A DNA stretch of 64,000 bases, taken from an uncultured Exiguobacterium sp. (GTDB lineage: Bacteria > Bacillota > Bacilli > Exiguobacteriales > Exiguobacteriaceae). Under the pieces are notes generated by a model. It saw only the letters and a list, made by a program, of their open reading frames with translations. It was not told the DNA's origin and made no database searches. A program made the position numbers and the translations under genes. Where the stretch lies: assembly GCA_913775715.1 (NCBI GenBank), contig CAJYMC010000007.1, positions 1,550,001 to 1,614,000 of the forward strand. Direction: 5' to 3'. Below, piece by piece: positions 55,516-64,000 of this stretch (the stretch's first letter is position 1; every line of letters begins with the position of its first letter).

Positions 55516-56760
55516 ATGAAACGACCTTTCGGAAAGTCAATTGGGCTATCGCTCATGACACTCACTTTACTCGCAAGTCCGCTCATGACGACAACTCCCG
55601 TCGATGCGGCAAGTTCATATAAAGAAAAGCAACAACAAAACCAGCAACAACAATCGAAGCAACGCGAGGCGTTGTCTCAAAAAAATAATCAATTATCTAA
55701 AGCACAGCAACAAGTCTACGCACTGGATCAACAGATTAACGGGCTGACATTACAAGTCGTCGAAAATCAAAAGAAAATCGACGAAAACACGAAACAGATT
55801 GCTCGATTAGAAGATAAGATCGAGAAGCTACAAAAGAAAATCGAGAAACAAGAAAAAATGCTTGGTGATCGTCTAGCGGTCCGTCAGTCGAAAGCCGATA
55901 ACGCTCCGCTCCTTGAAGCCGTCTTCGGCGCAAAAGATGTCGGTGATATGATTAGTCGTTTCAATGCCTTCAATACGATTGCGGAAAGCGATGCTTCTTT
56001 ATTAAAAGATTACGAATCAAACAAAAAAGAACTGGCAGCTGCGAAAGAAGAACTGAAGCAGACACGCCAAAACTTGATTGAAGATCGTAATGTTTTAAAA
56101 AAGAAACAACGTGAATTGAAACAAGAAAAACAAAAGCGCACAGCACTGTTAAAACGTCTGACGTCGCAAAAGAAAAAAATCGAATCCAGCATTCTTAGCC
56201 TGAAAGAGGCATCGGCCCAACTGAAGGCACAGGAAGCAGCTGAAAAAGCGGCAGCACGAGCAGCAAAAGCAGCTGCCGCAAAAGCTGCGAAACAATCAGC
56301 ACCAGCATCAGTAAGTCAAGCTAGCACAAAAGTCATCTCAAAAGCAAAAGGTAAATTCATCAAACCTGCTCAAGGCTCTGTTTCGCAAGGAATGGGTGCA
56401 GCAAGCGGCGGCAATGGTTATGCGTACCACAATGGAACCGACTTCGCAGGTCCACTTAACTCGCCAGTCGTTGCTTCTGCTAGTGGAACAGTCATTTTAG
56501 CAAGTTCCGGTGGTCCTTACGGCAACCACGTCTATATCTCTCATAATATCGATGGGAAAACATATACGACTGTGTATGCCCATATGAATGCCTTGAACGT
56601 TAAACAAGGACAACAAGTCAAACAAGGACAACAAATCGGTGTTCTCGGAAGCACCGGCAACTCGACTGGTCCACACTTGCATTTTGAAATCCACGATGGT
56701 GGATATCAATATGATGCAAACGGACGGACGAATGAGCTCGATCCAGAAAGCTTCTTCTAA
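55516..56760 (+). CDS. Secreted coiled-coil M23 peptidase (wall hydrolase)
   Basis: Signal peptide about 1-32 (LSLMTLTLLASPLMTTTPVDAAS). Then a long coiled coil about 35-255, rich in Gln, Lys and Glu, ending in an Ala/Lys linker, then a LytM/M23 domain about 290-414: YHNGTDFAGPLNSPVVASASG (H-x3-D zinc ligands), TVYAHMNALNVKQGQQVKQGQQIG and TGPHLHFEIHDGG (HxH). Domain order matches EnvC/PcsB-like and FtsEX-linked hydrolases that cut peptide cross-links during division or growth. All three zinc ligand groups are intact, so it should be active. 414 residues. The A-rich linker at about 235-255 is low complexity. Confidence 0.92.
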   Translation: MKRPFGKSIGLSLMTLTLLASPLMTTTPVDAASSYKEKQQQNQQQQSKQREALSQKNNQLSKAQQQVYALDQQINGLTLQVVENQKKIDENTKQIARLEDKIEKLQKKIEKQEKMLGDRLAVRQSKADNAPLLEAVFGAKDVGDMISRFNAFNTIAESDASLLKDYESNKKELAAAKEELKQTRQNLIEDRNVLKKKQRELKQEKQKRTALLKRLTSQKKKIESSILSLKEASAQLKAQEAAEKAAARAAKAAAAKAAKQSAPASVSQASTKVISKAKGKFIKPAQGSVSQGMGAASGGNGYAYHNGTDFAGPLNSPVVASASGTVILASSGGPYGNHVYISHNIDGKTYTTVYAHMNALNVKQGQQVKQGQQIGVLGSTGNSTGPHLHFEIHDGGYQYDANGRTNELDPESFF

Positions 56761-56771
56761 GTCGCCTCAAG

Positions 56772-56814
56772 AAAAAGTGCACGCTTTCTCTTCCCGAGAA
56801 GGCGTGCACTTTTT
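56772..56814. terminator. Bidirectional terminator
   Basis: AAAAAGTGCACGC / GCGTGCACTTTTT hairpin, with further CTC/GAG pairing, between converging peptidase and chemoreceptor genes. Confidence 0.9.
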
Positions 56815-56821
56815 GCATTCA

Positions 56822-58471
56822 TTAAATTTTGAATTGATGTGTCTGACTGTCAAGCGATGTCGTTGTCGATTCGAGTTCTTGCATCAATTGATGAATCTGT
56901 TCGAACGAGACCTGTTGATCACGCATCGAAGCAGCAATCTCTTCATTTCCAGCTGCAAGTTCTTCCATGACGCCACTGACTGTACTGACTTGACTAACGA
57001 CATGACGGGCTTGTTGTTTCGAATGAACGAGTTGTTTCGTCACGTAATCGAGCGTTTCCGTCACACTTGCTACCTTTTGACGCGTCTCACCGAATGCTTC
57101 TTGAACGTGTGTGAAGTTCTCGACCTGATTTGTCTGCTCCCGCTCCGCTTGCACGAGTGCTTCTTGTAAGACAGCACCATCCTGACGAATCGAACGAACG
57201 AGTGAGAAGATCGAACGCGTCGCCTCATTTGTCTCATCTGCTAACTTTTTAACTTCACTTGCCACGACGGCAAATCCACGACCGGCTTCTCCAGCTCGCG
57301 CCGCCTCGATGGCCGCATTGAGTGACAATAAATTTGTCTGCGCGGAAACTCCAGCGACGAGTTGCGCCATCTGTTCGATTTGTTGCGTCTGCTCTAAGAA
57401 ACCTTCTAGTTTCTGACCAAGTTCGCGATTTTGTTCTGTTGATGCACGTAGTGATGCGGCCTGTTGTTCCATGATGGAACTACTTTGAACCATGACGTGA
57501 TCGGCCGCCTGCCCTTCTGCATAAGCGGTTTGCGCACGTTGCTCACTCTCTTCAAAGAGTTGTTGCATATCGGACATCGTACTGACTGTCGTCTGGATAT
57601 CGTCCGACACCGTTTGTGTTCCGCTCGCCATTTCATTGATCGCATGGGTCATATTACCTGAAACTTCGACGATGTTCGCATTCTCTGTCGTCGCTTCCGT
57701 ACTCATCTGACGAATCGTGTTCGACGAACGACTGATCGTTCCAATGACTTCATGTAAGGTTCCTTGCATCTGTGCAACCGCTGTCTCGAGTCGACCAATC
57801 TCATCTTTTCGACCGGATACGACTAGTTCCTGCGATAAGTCTCCGTCCGAGATTTGCTCTGCTGTCCGAACGACACGGCTGATCGGTCGCGTGATGCTAC
57901 GTGCGAAGAACCAGTTGTATAACGCAAGACCGATTAGAAGGAGGAATGTCGCGATTAGGACGGTTCGTGTCAAATTCAATGTCTCATCTTTTGCTTCACG
58001 TTGTAAGACATCATAGAACTCTCCATTTTTTGTATGTAACGTATAGAGATCACTGAGGACACCTTCAATTCGTGCTGCATGCGAGCGAATCTCAATTGGA
58101 TTCATCACGTCCGTCAGTTCCGTTCTTTTTGCAGCGAGCGTCTTATACTTCATATCCGCCCGGTTCAACTCTTCTTGAAAGGCAGGAATCAAGTATGTCT
58201 TCTGTAGCTGATTCAAGGCTTGTTCGTTCTTTTTACTAAGTGCTTGTACTTGCTCCGCCTGACTTTCAGACGGTTGACTTGCTAGTCGGTTCCATGCCGC
58301 CTGTTCATATAAGAGCTTCGTTTCAAGCTCTGAGATCTCAACGAGCTGTTTCCCGTAATCTTCGTTATAGGACTGAATTTGACGGAGTTGGAACAAGGTC
58401 CATCCCATCAAGATGACGACACTCAAAATCGTCACTAACGTTGAGAGTAAAAATCGTTTCCGTAACGTCAT
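56822..58471 (-). CDS. Methyl-accepting chemotaxis protein
   Basis: Transmembrane chemoreceptor, 549 residues. Helix about 8-28, extracellular four-helix-type sensor about 29-170, second helix about 171-190, HAMP ([26 protein letters not shown]), then the signalling domain with the conserved tip [42 protein letters not shown]. It overlaps the upstream BMP lipoprotein gene by 4 bp. The tight coupling suggests that the lipoprotein presents a ligand to this receptor. A SigD-like promoter precedes the pair. Confidence 0.95.
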   Translation of the reverse strand: MTLRKRFLLSTLVTILSVVILMGWTLFQLRQIQSYNEDYGKQLVEISELETKLLYEQAAWNRLASQPSESQAEQVQALSKKNEQALNQLQKTYLIPAFQEELNRADMKYKTLAAKRTELTDVMNPIEIRSHAARIEGVLSDLYTLHTKNGEFYDVLQREAKDETLNLTRTVLIATFLLLIGLALYNWFFARSITRPISRVVRTAEQISDGDLSQELVVSGRKDEIGRLETAVAQMQGTLHEVIGTISRSSNTIRQMSTEATTENANIVEVSGNMTHAINEMASGTQTVSDDIQTTVSTMSDMQQLFEESEQRAQTAYAEGQAADHVMVQSSSIMEQQAASLRASTEQNRELGQKLEGFLEQTQQIEQMAQLVAGVSAQTNLLSLNAAIEAARAGEAGRGFAVVASEVKKLADETNEATRSIFSLVRSIRQDGAVLQEALVQAEREQTNQVENFTHVQEAFGETRQKVASVTETLDYVTKQLVHSKQQARHVVSQVSTVSGVMEELAAGNEEIAASMRDQQVSFEQIHQLMQELESTTTSLDSQTHQFKI

Positions 58472-59442
58472 TGGATCGTCACCTTACCTTCGAGCACGTC
58501 TTGTTGCAGCTGCTCTAATTTTTTTCGTTCCCCGTCCGTAAAGTTCGCGTTTCGGATTGGCGCCAACTGGATTGCCCCTTCTTTGACACCCAGGACGACT
58601 TGTCCGGATTGAAGTCCTTTTGCCGCTACATCTTGTCCAATTTTCGTAATCGCAAGATCAACTTGTTTTAACATTGACGTCATGACAGCGTCAGGCGCAA
58701 TCGGGGTCTGATCGCTATCGACACCAATCGCTTTTTTTCCCTTTGTTTGTGCTGCCTCAAGAACACCGCTTCCTGTCAACCCAGCAGCTGCAAATAATAC
58801 GTCTGCCTTTTTCTGCATCATTTCGTTTGCGAGCGTCCGTCCCTTTTCGGGCGCCGCAAAGTCCTCTGCGTATTCGACAAGTACTTTCGTTTTCGGATTG
58901 ACCGCTTTAGCGCCAGCTATGTATCCCTTTTCGAACTTCTCGATCAGAGGCGACTTCATTCCACCGACGAAACCAATCGTATTCGTCTTCGTTTGAATCC
59001 CTGCAGCGGCACCCGCCAAGTAGCTTCCTTCGTCCTCTTTGAACGTAACCGAGAGCACGTTCGGTAACGTTGAGACAGCATCAATCAAGGCAAATTGTTG
59101 TTTCGGATATTTTTTAGCAACGGTCTCAAGATCCGTCTGCCCCATGAATCCGAGTCCGACGATGACCGTCGGCTTCTTTTTCGCCAACGCTTCGAATGCT
59201 ACTTTATAGGTCTTCGTTTCATTCAATTCCCGGTAGTCGATCGACCAGCCTTCCTTCTCCCGTAACAACGCCATGCCGCTCATCGCCGCATCACTGAACG
59301 ATTGATCGCCAAGACCAACATCCGACAAGACGACTGCCATTTCCTTTCGCTCTTTGACTGCCCGTTCTGGATCATCGATGACACTGCCACACCCTGCGAG
59401 GCTAAGTGTCGATGCCAGTATGATTCCACTCCATCGTTTCAT
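58468..59442 (-). CDS. BMP-family substrate-binding lipoprotein
   Basis: Lipoprotein of the basic-membrane-protein (BmpA/Med) family, related to nucleoside-binding proteins. Lipobox LSLAGC with Cys at residue 18. Family signs: [119 protein letters not shown] and [11 protein letters not shown]. 324 residues. No transport genes adjoin; instead the gene is joined to a chemoreceptor. deoC lies upstream, hinting at a nucleoside ligand, but that is a guess. Confidence 0.9.
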   Translation of the reverse strand: MKRWSGIILASTLSLAGCGSVIDDPERAVKERKEMAVVLSDVGLGDQSFSDAAMSGMALLREKEGWSIDYRELNETKTYKVAFEALAKKKPTVIVGLGFMGQTDLETVAKKYPKQQFALIDAVSTLPNVLSVTFKEDEGSYLAGAAAGIQTKTNTIGFVGGMKSPLIEKFEKGYIAGAKAVNPKTKVLVEYAEDFAAPEKGRTLANEMMQKKADVLFAAAGLTGSGVLEAAQTKGKKAIGVDSDQTPIAPDAVMTSMLKQVDLAITKIGQDVAAKGLQSGQVVLGVKEGAIQLAPIRNANFTDGERKKLEQLQQDVLEGKVTIQ

Positions 59443-59475
59443 TCATTCCACATCCTTCCGACATTCTACATCTGA

Positions 59476-59502
59476 TTATCGGAAGCGATGTCTGACTTCT
59501 TA
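59476..59502 (-). promoter_or_regulatory. SigD-like promoter of the BMP-MCP pair
   Basis: Minus strand TAAG (59499-59502), 15-bp spacer, TCCGATAA (59476-59483): 3/4 and 6/8 matches to the flagellar/chemotaxis promoter TAAA-N15-GCCGATAT, about 33 bp before the start codon. Confidence 0.5.
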
Positions 59503-59542
59503 ATACAAAATTTAAATTCAGAATAATTCCATAACAAAAAAA

Positions 59543-59564
59543 GTCCCTCTAAAAAAAGAGGGAC
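59543..59564 (-). terminator. Terminator of deoC
   Basis: GTCCCTCT / AGAGGGAC hairpin 13 bases past the stop, with an A run at the left giving a U tract on the minus strand. Confidence 0.88.
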
Positions 59565-59577
59565 ATGTCAGATCTTC

Positions 59578-60243
59578 TTAGTAGTCGCTATCAGATGTAC
59601 CACCTGTAACGATTGCGATTCCTGCTGATGCACCAATGCGTGATGCACCTGCATCGATCATTGCTTTTGCACCTTCGAAGTCACGAACGCCACCAGATGC
59701 TTTAACACCGATGTCAGGACCAACTGTCTCACGCATGAGACGGATGTCTTCAACTGTAGCACCACCAGTTGAGAAACCAGTCGATGTTTTCACGAAGTTA
59801 GCACCTGCTTTAACTGAAAGTTCAGCAGCTGTTTTGATTTCTTCTTTTGTTAGAAGACAGTTTTCAAAGATGACTTTAACGAGTGTACCGTTTGCCGCTT
59901 CGACAACCGCACGAATGTCACGTTCTACTAACTCAAGGTCGCCATCTTTTAATGCACCGATGTTGAGAACCATATCGATTTCTGTTGCACCGTTTTGGAT
60001 CGCATCTTTTGTTTCGAATGCTTTCACTTCTGGTGTGTTTGCTCCAAGTGGGAAGCCGATGACTGTACATACTTTGACGTCATCATCTGATTTTAAGAGT
60101 TCTGCTGCTAACGCGACATATGTTGGGTTAACACAGACGCTTGCAAATTTGTATTCTAATGCTTCTTTACAGAGTGTTTCGATCTGAGCACGTGATGTTT
60201 CTGGCTTCAGTGCCGTATGGTCGATCATTCCTGCTAAATTCAT
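59578..60243 (-). CDS. deoC: Deoxyribose-phosphate aldolase
   Basis: Class I aldolase splitting 2-deoxyribose-5-phosphate to acetaldehyde and glyceraldehyde-3-phosphate in deoxynucleoside breakdown. Motifs: [52 protein letters not shown], the Schiff-base Lys in [16 protein letters not shown], and [14 protein letters not shown]. 221 residues. AGGAGG is inside a region that also holds a palindrome. Single gene here; other deo genes are not seen. Confidence 0.96.
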   Translation of the reverse strand: MNLAGMIDHTALKPETSRAQIETLCKEALEYKFASVCVNPTYVALAAELLKSDDDVKVCTVIGFPLGANTPEVKAFETKDAIQNGATEIDMVLNIGALKDGDLELVERDIRAVVEAANGTLVKVIFENCLLTKEEIKTAAELSVKAGANFVKTSTGFSTGGATVEDIRLMRETVGPDIGVKASGGVRDFEGAKAMIDAGASRIGASAGIAIVTGGTSDSDY

Positions 60244-60258
60244 GTTTGTTGTCCTCCT

Positions 60259-60273
60259 TAAGGGTATCCCTTA
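60259..60273. promoter_or_regulatory. 15-bp palindrome in the deoC leader
   Basis: TAAGGGTATCCCTTA is a perfect inverted repeat just upstream of the deoC ribosome-binding site. On the minus strand TAGAAT lies shortly before it, so it falls near the start of the transcript. Possible operator. Confidence 0.45.
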
Positions 60274-60319
60274 GACTCTGTATTTATTCTATCACGCAAG
60301 AGGTCAGACTTCTATCTTT

Positions 60320-61204
60320 TTAAGCGACTTTTCGGAGCTGTTTTTTCCGAATCCAGACACCATTGAGCGTAAAGACGATCGCTGCTGTCCAAATACATGT
60401 AAACGCCACCATGTGCGTTTTAGTAAATGGTTCGTGATACAGCAATACACCGAGTCCAAGCGACAAGGTTGGTGCGACGAATTGGAGGAATCCGACCCAC
60501 GTGAACGGAATCCGTTGTGCCCCGAATCCGAATAACAAAAGGGGAACAGCGGTGACAATCCCGGTCAAGATGAGTCCGGTCATCGTACCGACAGATTCGG
60601 TCATCGAAGACGTCCCTTGTACTTGCCAATAGCCGAGGAAAATCAAAGCAAGCGGAAGCGGCGCCATCGTCTCGAGCGTCAGACTGACCGTTGATTCGAG
60701 TGGACGTCGCTTTTTAACGACGCCGTAAAAGCCGAAGCTTAAGGCAAGTGCGATCGAGATCCATGGAAACTCGCCGTAGCCAATCGTCAAAATCAAGACA
60801 CCGATTGTCGCAAGAACAATCGAGATCCACTCGATTCGTGAGAGTTTTTCACGAAAGAAGAAGACACCAAAGACAATACTGACGAGTGGATTGATATAAT
60901 AGCCGAGCGATGCCTCAACGATGAATTGATGATTGACGGCCCAGATATAGATGAACCAATTCAGACTGATGATCAGTCCATTTAAGAAAAAGAGTCGACG
61001 CGTGAACGGATCGCGTAACGCCGTCTTCCACTTCCCAAGCGCTTTTTGAAACGATAATAAGATGAGCAGAAATAAGAATGACCAGATGATCCGGTGTGCC
61101 AGTATCTCTTCACTCGGTACATTGGCGAGCATCTTCCAGTAGAGCGGTAAGAGTCCCCAAATGATATACGCGACAAGTGTCGCGAAGAATCCAGGTAGAT
61201 TCAC
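60320..61204 (-). CDS. rarD: RarD-type EamA permease, copy 1
   Basis: Ten-helix drug/metabolite transporter. Start GFFATLVAYIIWGLLPLYWKMLANVPSEEILAHRIIWSFLFL is the RarD signature, with SLGYYINPLVSIVFGVFFFREKLSRIEWISI and FVAPTLSLGLGVLLYHEPFT later. 294 residues. A divergent second copy lies 16 bp upstream on the same strand. Family substrates are poorly known. Confidence 0.9.
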   Translation of the reverse strand: MNLPGFFATLVAYIIWGLLPLYWKMLANVPSEEILAHRIIWSFLFLLILLSFQKALGKWKTALRDPFTRRLFFLNGLIISLNWFIYIWAVNHQFIVEASLGYYINPLVSIVFGVFFFREKLSRIEWISIVLATIGVLILTIGYGEFPWISIALALSFGFYGVVKKRRPLESTVSLTLETMAPLPLALIFLGYWQVQGTSSMTESVGTMTGLILTGIVTAVPLLLFGFGAQRIPFTWVGFLQFVAPTLSLGLGVLLYHEPFTKTHMVAFTCIWTAAIVFTLNGVWIRKKQLRKVA

Positions 61205-61220
61205 ATAATCCCTTCTTTCA

Positions 61221-62102
61221 TTATGATACTTTCTTCATTCGCATTTTCCCTGCCGATAAACCGCTGATCGTAAAGAGAGCAACAGCAATCCAAATGAATA
61301 GGAAAGCGATGAAGTGAATCGTCGTAAAGACGTCGTTAAATAGATAAATTCCAAGGAGTAGCGTCAGCGTCGGGGCAATGTATTGAAGAATCCCGACGTA
61401 GACAAACGGGATTTTCGGCATTCCGTATCCGAATAACATCAATTGGACTGCTGTTGCGATCCCGAGCATGATGATCGCAATCAGCGCACTCGTCGGCATC
61501 GCAAGCGGTTGACTATCTGTCACACCAAGCGTCAAGAGAGCGAACGGAAGCGTGACGAGAGTCTCTAAAAATAATCCGGATAATGGTTCGGCTGCTGCCT
61601 TTTTCTTTAGTACACCGTAAAATGCGAATGAAACGGCAAGCGAAAAGGCGATAATCGGAAATTGACCATAACCGAGCGTTAAAATCATCACACCGGTGAT
61701 TGCTGATAAAATCGCGATCACTTGCGGACGCGTCAGTCGTTCCTTAAAAAAGATCAAACCGAACAAGACGCTAACGAGCGGATTGATGTAATATCCGAGT
61801 GACGACTCAACGATATATCCTTCCCCGATGGCGTACAGATAGAGTGACCAGTTCCCGCCTAATACGAGTCCTGCCGCAAGCACGGTATAGCGCTGACCTT
61901 TGTTTTGCCATAATTGACGAACGAATTGGAATTTCTTCGTCAGGCGTAACAACAGAGTCACGAAGATGAACGCACTTAATATTCGAATCGAAACGACCGT
62001 CCATGCTGGAATACCAGCAGCAAATACTTTGTAGATCGGCAACAGTCCACCAATCACGTAGGCGACGAATGTCGCACTCATACCCCGTTTATCCACGGTC
62101 AT
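61221..62102 (-). CDS. RarD-type EamA permease, copy 2
   Basis: Second ten-helix EamA protein, 293 residues. The same landmarks as the downstream copy are present: FVAYVIGGLLPIYKVFAAGIPAWTVVSIRILSAFIFV, SLGYYINPLVSVLFGLIFFKERLTR and YIAPTLTLLLGIYLFNDVFTTIHFIAF. The two are clearly homologous but well diverged, so the duplication is old. The early W-G-L-L-P-L-Y-W motif is changed to G-G-L-L-P-I-Y-K, which may alter substrate choice. Probably cotranscribed with copy 1. Confidence 0.87.
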   Translation of the reverse strand: MTVDKRGMSATFVAYVIGGLLPIYKVFAAGIPAWTVVSIRILSAFIFVTLLLRLTKKFQFVRQLWQNKGQRYTVLAAGLVLGGNWSLYLYAIGEGYIVESSLGYYINPLVSVLFGLIFFKERLTRPQVIAILSAITGVMILTLGYGQFPIIAFSLAVSFAFYGVLKKKAAAEPLSGLFLETLVTLPFALLTLGVTDSQPLAMPTSALIAIIMLGIATAVQLMLFGYGMPKIPFVYVGILQYIAPTLTLLLGIYLFNDVFTTIHFIAFLFIWIAVALFTISGLSAGKMRMKKVS

Positions 62103-62116
62103 CCTCCTTATGTAAG

Positions 62117-62143
62117 AAGAAAGCCGCCAGTGGCGACTTTCTT
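62117..62143 (-). terminator. Terminator of rluF
   Basis: AAGAAAG-C-CGCC / GGCG-A-CTTTCTT hairpin 6 bases past the rluF stop, followed by TTCTT on the minus strand. Confidence 0.7.
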
Positions 62144-62149
62144 TGAACC

Positions 62150-62845
62150 TTATTGCCCGTCAAGCGTCGTAAACAATTCACGTAATTCCGCTTCTGTCAA
62201 ATCACGCCAAGAACCGATTGGTAAATCACCAAGCTCGATATTCATGATCCGAACGCGTTGCAGACGTTTGACCCGATAGCCGAACTCTTTACACATACGG
62301 CGAATCTGACGATTTAACCCTTGCGTCAAAATGATCCGGAACGTCCGCGTCTCGAGTGGCTCAACGATGCATTCTTTTGTCGTCGTACCGAGAATGTCGA
62401 CCCCACTCGCCATGCCTTGAATGAACGTATCTGTAATTGGTGCATCGACGGTCACGATATATTCCTTATCGTGATTGTTTTCCGCTCGTAAGATCCGGTT
62501 GACGACATCACCGTCATTCGTCAAAAGAATCAAACCGTCTGAATCTTTATCAAGACGACCAATCGGGAAAATCCGCTTCGGATGGTTGACGAAATCGATG
62601 ATGTTTCCTTCGATGTCAAGCTCCGTCGTACACGTGATGCCGACTGGTTTATTTAAGACGATGTAAACAGGTTTTGGCTTCGTTTGGAGTGGTTGACCGT
62701 CGATTTCGACGACGTCCGTCTCTTCAGCTTGCGAGCCGAGTTCTGCCGTCAGACCGTTGATCGTCACCCGACCCGCTTCGACTAATTTATCGGCAGCACG
62801 CCTTGAGCAAAAGCCCGTTTCGCTAATGAATTTGTTGATTCGCAT
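62150..62845 (-). CDS. rluF: rRNA pseudouridine synthase, RluF-like
   Basis: RsuA/RluB/E/F-family enzyme. S4 RNA-binding domain (MRINKFISETGFCSRRAADKLVEAGRVTINGL, residues 1-60), then VLNKPVGITCTTE, the catalytic Asp in GRLDKDSDGLILLTNDGD, KEYIVTVDAPIT and LTQGLNRQIRRMCKEFGY. 231 residues. NKPVGITCTTE and EFGYRVKRLQRVRIMNIELGDLPIG are closest to RluF (23S U2604 in E. coli); the exact site here is inferred. Confidence 0.88.
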   Translation of the reverse strand: MRINKFISETGFCSRRAADKLVEAGRVTINGLTAELGSQAEETDVVEIDGQPLQTKPKPVYIVLNKPVGITCTTELDIEGNIIDFVNHPKRIFPIGRLDKDSDGLILLTNDGDVVNRILRAENNHDKEYIVTVDAPITDTFIQGMASGVDILGTTTKECIVEPLETRTFRIILTQGLNRQIRRMCKEFGYRVKRLQRVRIMNIELGDLPIGSWRDLTEAELRELFTTLDGQ

Positions 62846-62916
62846 GAATGGTATCCTCTTTCCTTAATTGAACTGTATTCAGTGTAGCGCATTCCTGAAA
62901 TGAAAACAAAAAAAGT

Positions 62917-62945
62917 GGCAAAGAAAACCAGAGGTTCCCTTTGCC
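62917..62945 (-). terminator. Terminator of mtaB
   Basis: GGCAAAG / CTTTGCC hairpin 7 bases past the mtaB stop, with an A run (62907-62914) giving a U tract on the minus strand. Confidence 0.75.
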
Positions 62946-62952
62946 CTTTCGA

Positions 62953-64000
62953 TTAGACTGCAGCATCTTTGAGTGTCTGCATAATACGAACGAATTGACC
63001 ATCATTCATCGGATAGCCCGCTTTCGTGATTTTGACACGAACGAGTTGTCCGATCATTGACTCATCGCCTTCGATTGCGACACGCAGATAGTTATCCGTG
63101 TAACCGACGAGACGACCACGTGCTTCTTCCGAGAATTCTTCCGGAATGATTTCAAGCAGTTCTCCCTCGTATTTCGAAGCATATTCCTTCGCGAGTTGAT
63201 CCGATAAGGCGATCAAACGCGCGACGCGTTCTTCTTTGATTGATTCCTCGACCTGATCATCCATCATCGCAGCTGGTGTACCTGTCCGTTTCGAGTACGG
63301 GAAAACATGCAGCTCACTGAACTTATGATCATTGATGAAGTTGAACGTTTCCATAAACTCTTCTTCCGTCTCACCTGGGAAACCGACGATGACATCTGAC
63401 GTGATCGCACAGTCAGGCAGGACTTCCTTCAGACGCGTGATACGTTCTCCGAATTCCGCCATCGTATACTTGCGGCGCATTCGGCGAAGGACCGTATCGG
63501 AAGCAGACTGGATCGGAACGTGCAAGTGACGAACGACGATCGGTGAGTCCTTCAGGACATCGAGTACCTCGTCCGTGATTTGACTCGCTTCGATCGACGA
63601 AATGCGTAAGCGTTCAAGTCCATTGACGGATTCGAGTGCTTTAAGTAGTTTCGCTAAGTTGTAGTCTTTCAAGTCTTCTCCGTATCCACCTGTATGGATT
63701 CCCGTCAAGACGATTTCTTTGTAACCCGCATCAACGAGCTGTTGTGCTTGCTTCAAGACATCTTCCGGTTGACGAGACCGCATGAGACCACGCGCCCATG
63801 GGATGATACAGAACGTACAGAAGTTGTTACAACCTTCTTGAATTTTCAGCGAAGCCCGTGTCCGGTCCGTAAAAGCCGGTACATCCAGTTCTTCATAGAC
63901 TTTGGCTTTCATGATGTTTCCGACCGCATTGATTGGCATGCGTTCTTCACGGAATTGTTCGATGTATCCAATCATTTTATGCCGATCTTGCGTTCCGACG
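62953..64000 (-). CDS. mtaB: tRNA t6A37 methylthiotransferase (5' end outside window)
   Basis: Radical-SAM enzyme that adds a methylthio group to t6A37 of tRNA. The frame runs open to the right edge (upstream of the ATG at 63975 it reads VGTQDRHK, family sequence), so the N-terminal MTTase domain is cut off. Seen: EGCNNFCTFCIIPWARG (Cx3Cx2C cluster), ELVLTGIHTGGYG-like (EIVLTGIHTGGYG), SDVIVGFPGETEEEF, HVFPYSKRTGTPAA and a C-terminal TRAM domain. In B. subtilis mtaB (yqeV) is a near neighbour of rpsU; here they are 32 kb apart. Confidence 0.93.
   Translation of the reverse strand, partial: VGTQDRHKMIGYIEQFREERMPINAVGNIMKAKVYEELDVPAFTDRTRASLKIQEGCNNFCTFCIIPWARGLMRSRQPEDVLKQAQQLVDAGYKEIVLTGIHTGGYGEDLKDYNLAKLLKALESVNGLERLRISSIEASQITDEVLDVLKDSPIVVRHLHVPIQSASDTVLRRMRRKYTMAEFGERITRLKEVLPDCAITSDVIVGFPGETEEEFMETFNFINDHKFSELHVFPYSKRTGTPAAMMDDQVEESIKEERVARLIALSDQLAKEYASKYEGELLEIIPEEFSEEARGRLVGYTDNYLRVAIEGDESMIGQLVRVKITKAGYPMNDGQFVRIMQTLKDAAV

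Noticed and set aside
56235-56300. Possible repeat array in the M23 peptidase gene
   Set aside because: It is an Ala/Lys-rich low-complexity linker within the coding sequence, not a DNA repeat element.

Overview
The window reads as chromosome of a low-to-mid GC Gram-positive in the Bacillales. The best guess is a non-spore-forming, Exiguobacterium-like bacterium; this comes from gene order and protein flavour, since no database search was possible. From about 5 to 30.5 kb the gene order follows the Bacillus subtilis macromolecular-synthesis region: nfo-cshB, ispH, yqfO-trmK, cccA, sigA-dnaG, ppsR-ccpN, glyS-glyQ behind a T-box, recO-era-cdd-dgkA-ybeY-pgpH-phoH, floA-nfeD and yqeY-rpsU. The sporulation-linked yqfC/yqfD pair that sits beside phoH in B. 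subtilis is missing. mtaB, a close neighbour of rpsU in B. subtilis, lies at the far right edge, so about 32 kb of accessory DNA separates the two.

Layout. 1-5 kb: 3' end of polyphosphate kinase, a small XapX protein, a Fur-box-controlled feoA-feoB-FeoB-associated operon and an unknown protein with an HNH-like zinc finger. 5-30.5 kb: the conserved housekeeping block, nearly all on the minus strand, interrupted by a sensor histidine kinase fused in an operon with a sugar-binding protein. 30.8-35.1 kb: a dicarboxylate/amino-acid symporter and a secreted type I pullulanase, each with a cre-like (CcpA) site. 35.3-49.7 kb: a surface-glycopolymer locus. 50-64 kb: assorted metabolic, transport and stress genes (small acidic protein, NADP-dependent reductase, PTS IIC-like protein, HAD phosphatase, DedA, DUF1232, SDR, secreted M23 peptidase, BMP lipoprotein plus chemoreceptor, deoC, two RarD-type permeases, rluF) and the partial mtaB.

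The glycopolymer locus is the most distinctive part. WecB and WecC would make UDP-ManNAc and UDP-ManNAcA. Three glycosyltransferase proteins (one a two-domain fusion) would build the chain. A methyltransferase with a long coiled coil could cap or measure it. A TagGH-type ABC transporter would export it, an LCP ligase would attach it to peptidoglycan, and an MBOAT plus DHHW-protein pair would O-acylate it. The genes fall into two transcription units, and an about 41-bp related sequence element sits upstream of each.

Other regulatory signals read directly from the sequence: a SigW-type promoter before nfeD-floA, a SigD-like promoter before the BMP-MCP pair, a SigB-like promoter before a 54-residue acidic protein, a 17-bp palindrome at the histidine-kinase promoter and a strong SigA promoter before rpsU. 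I saw no tRNA, rRNA, CRISPR array, prophage or insertion sequence.
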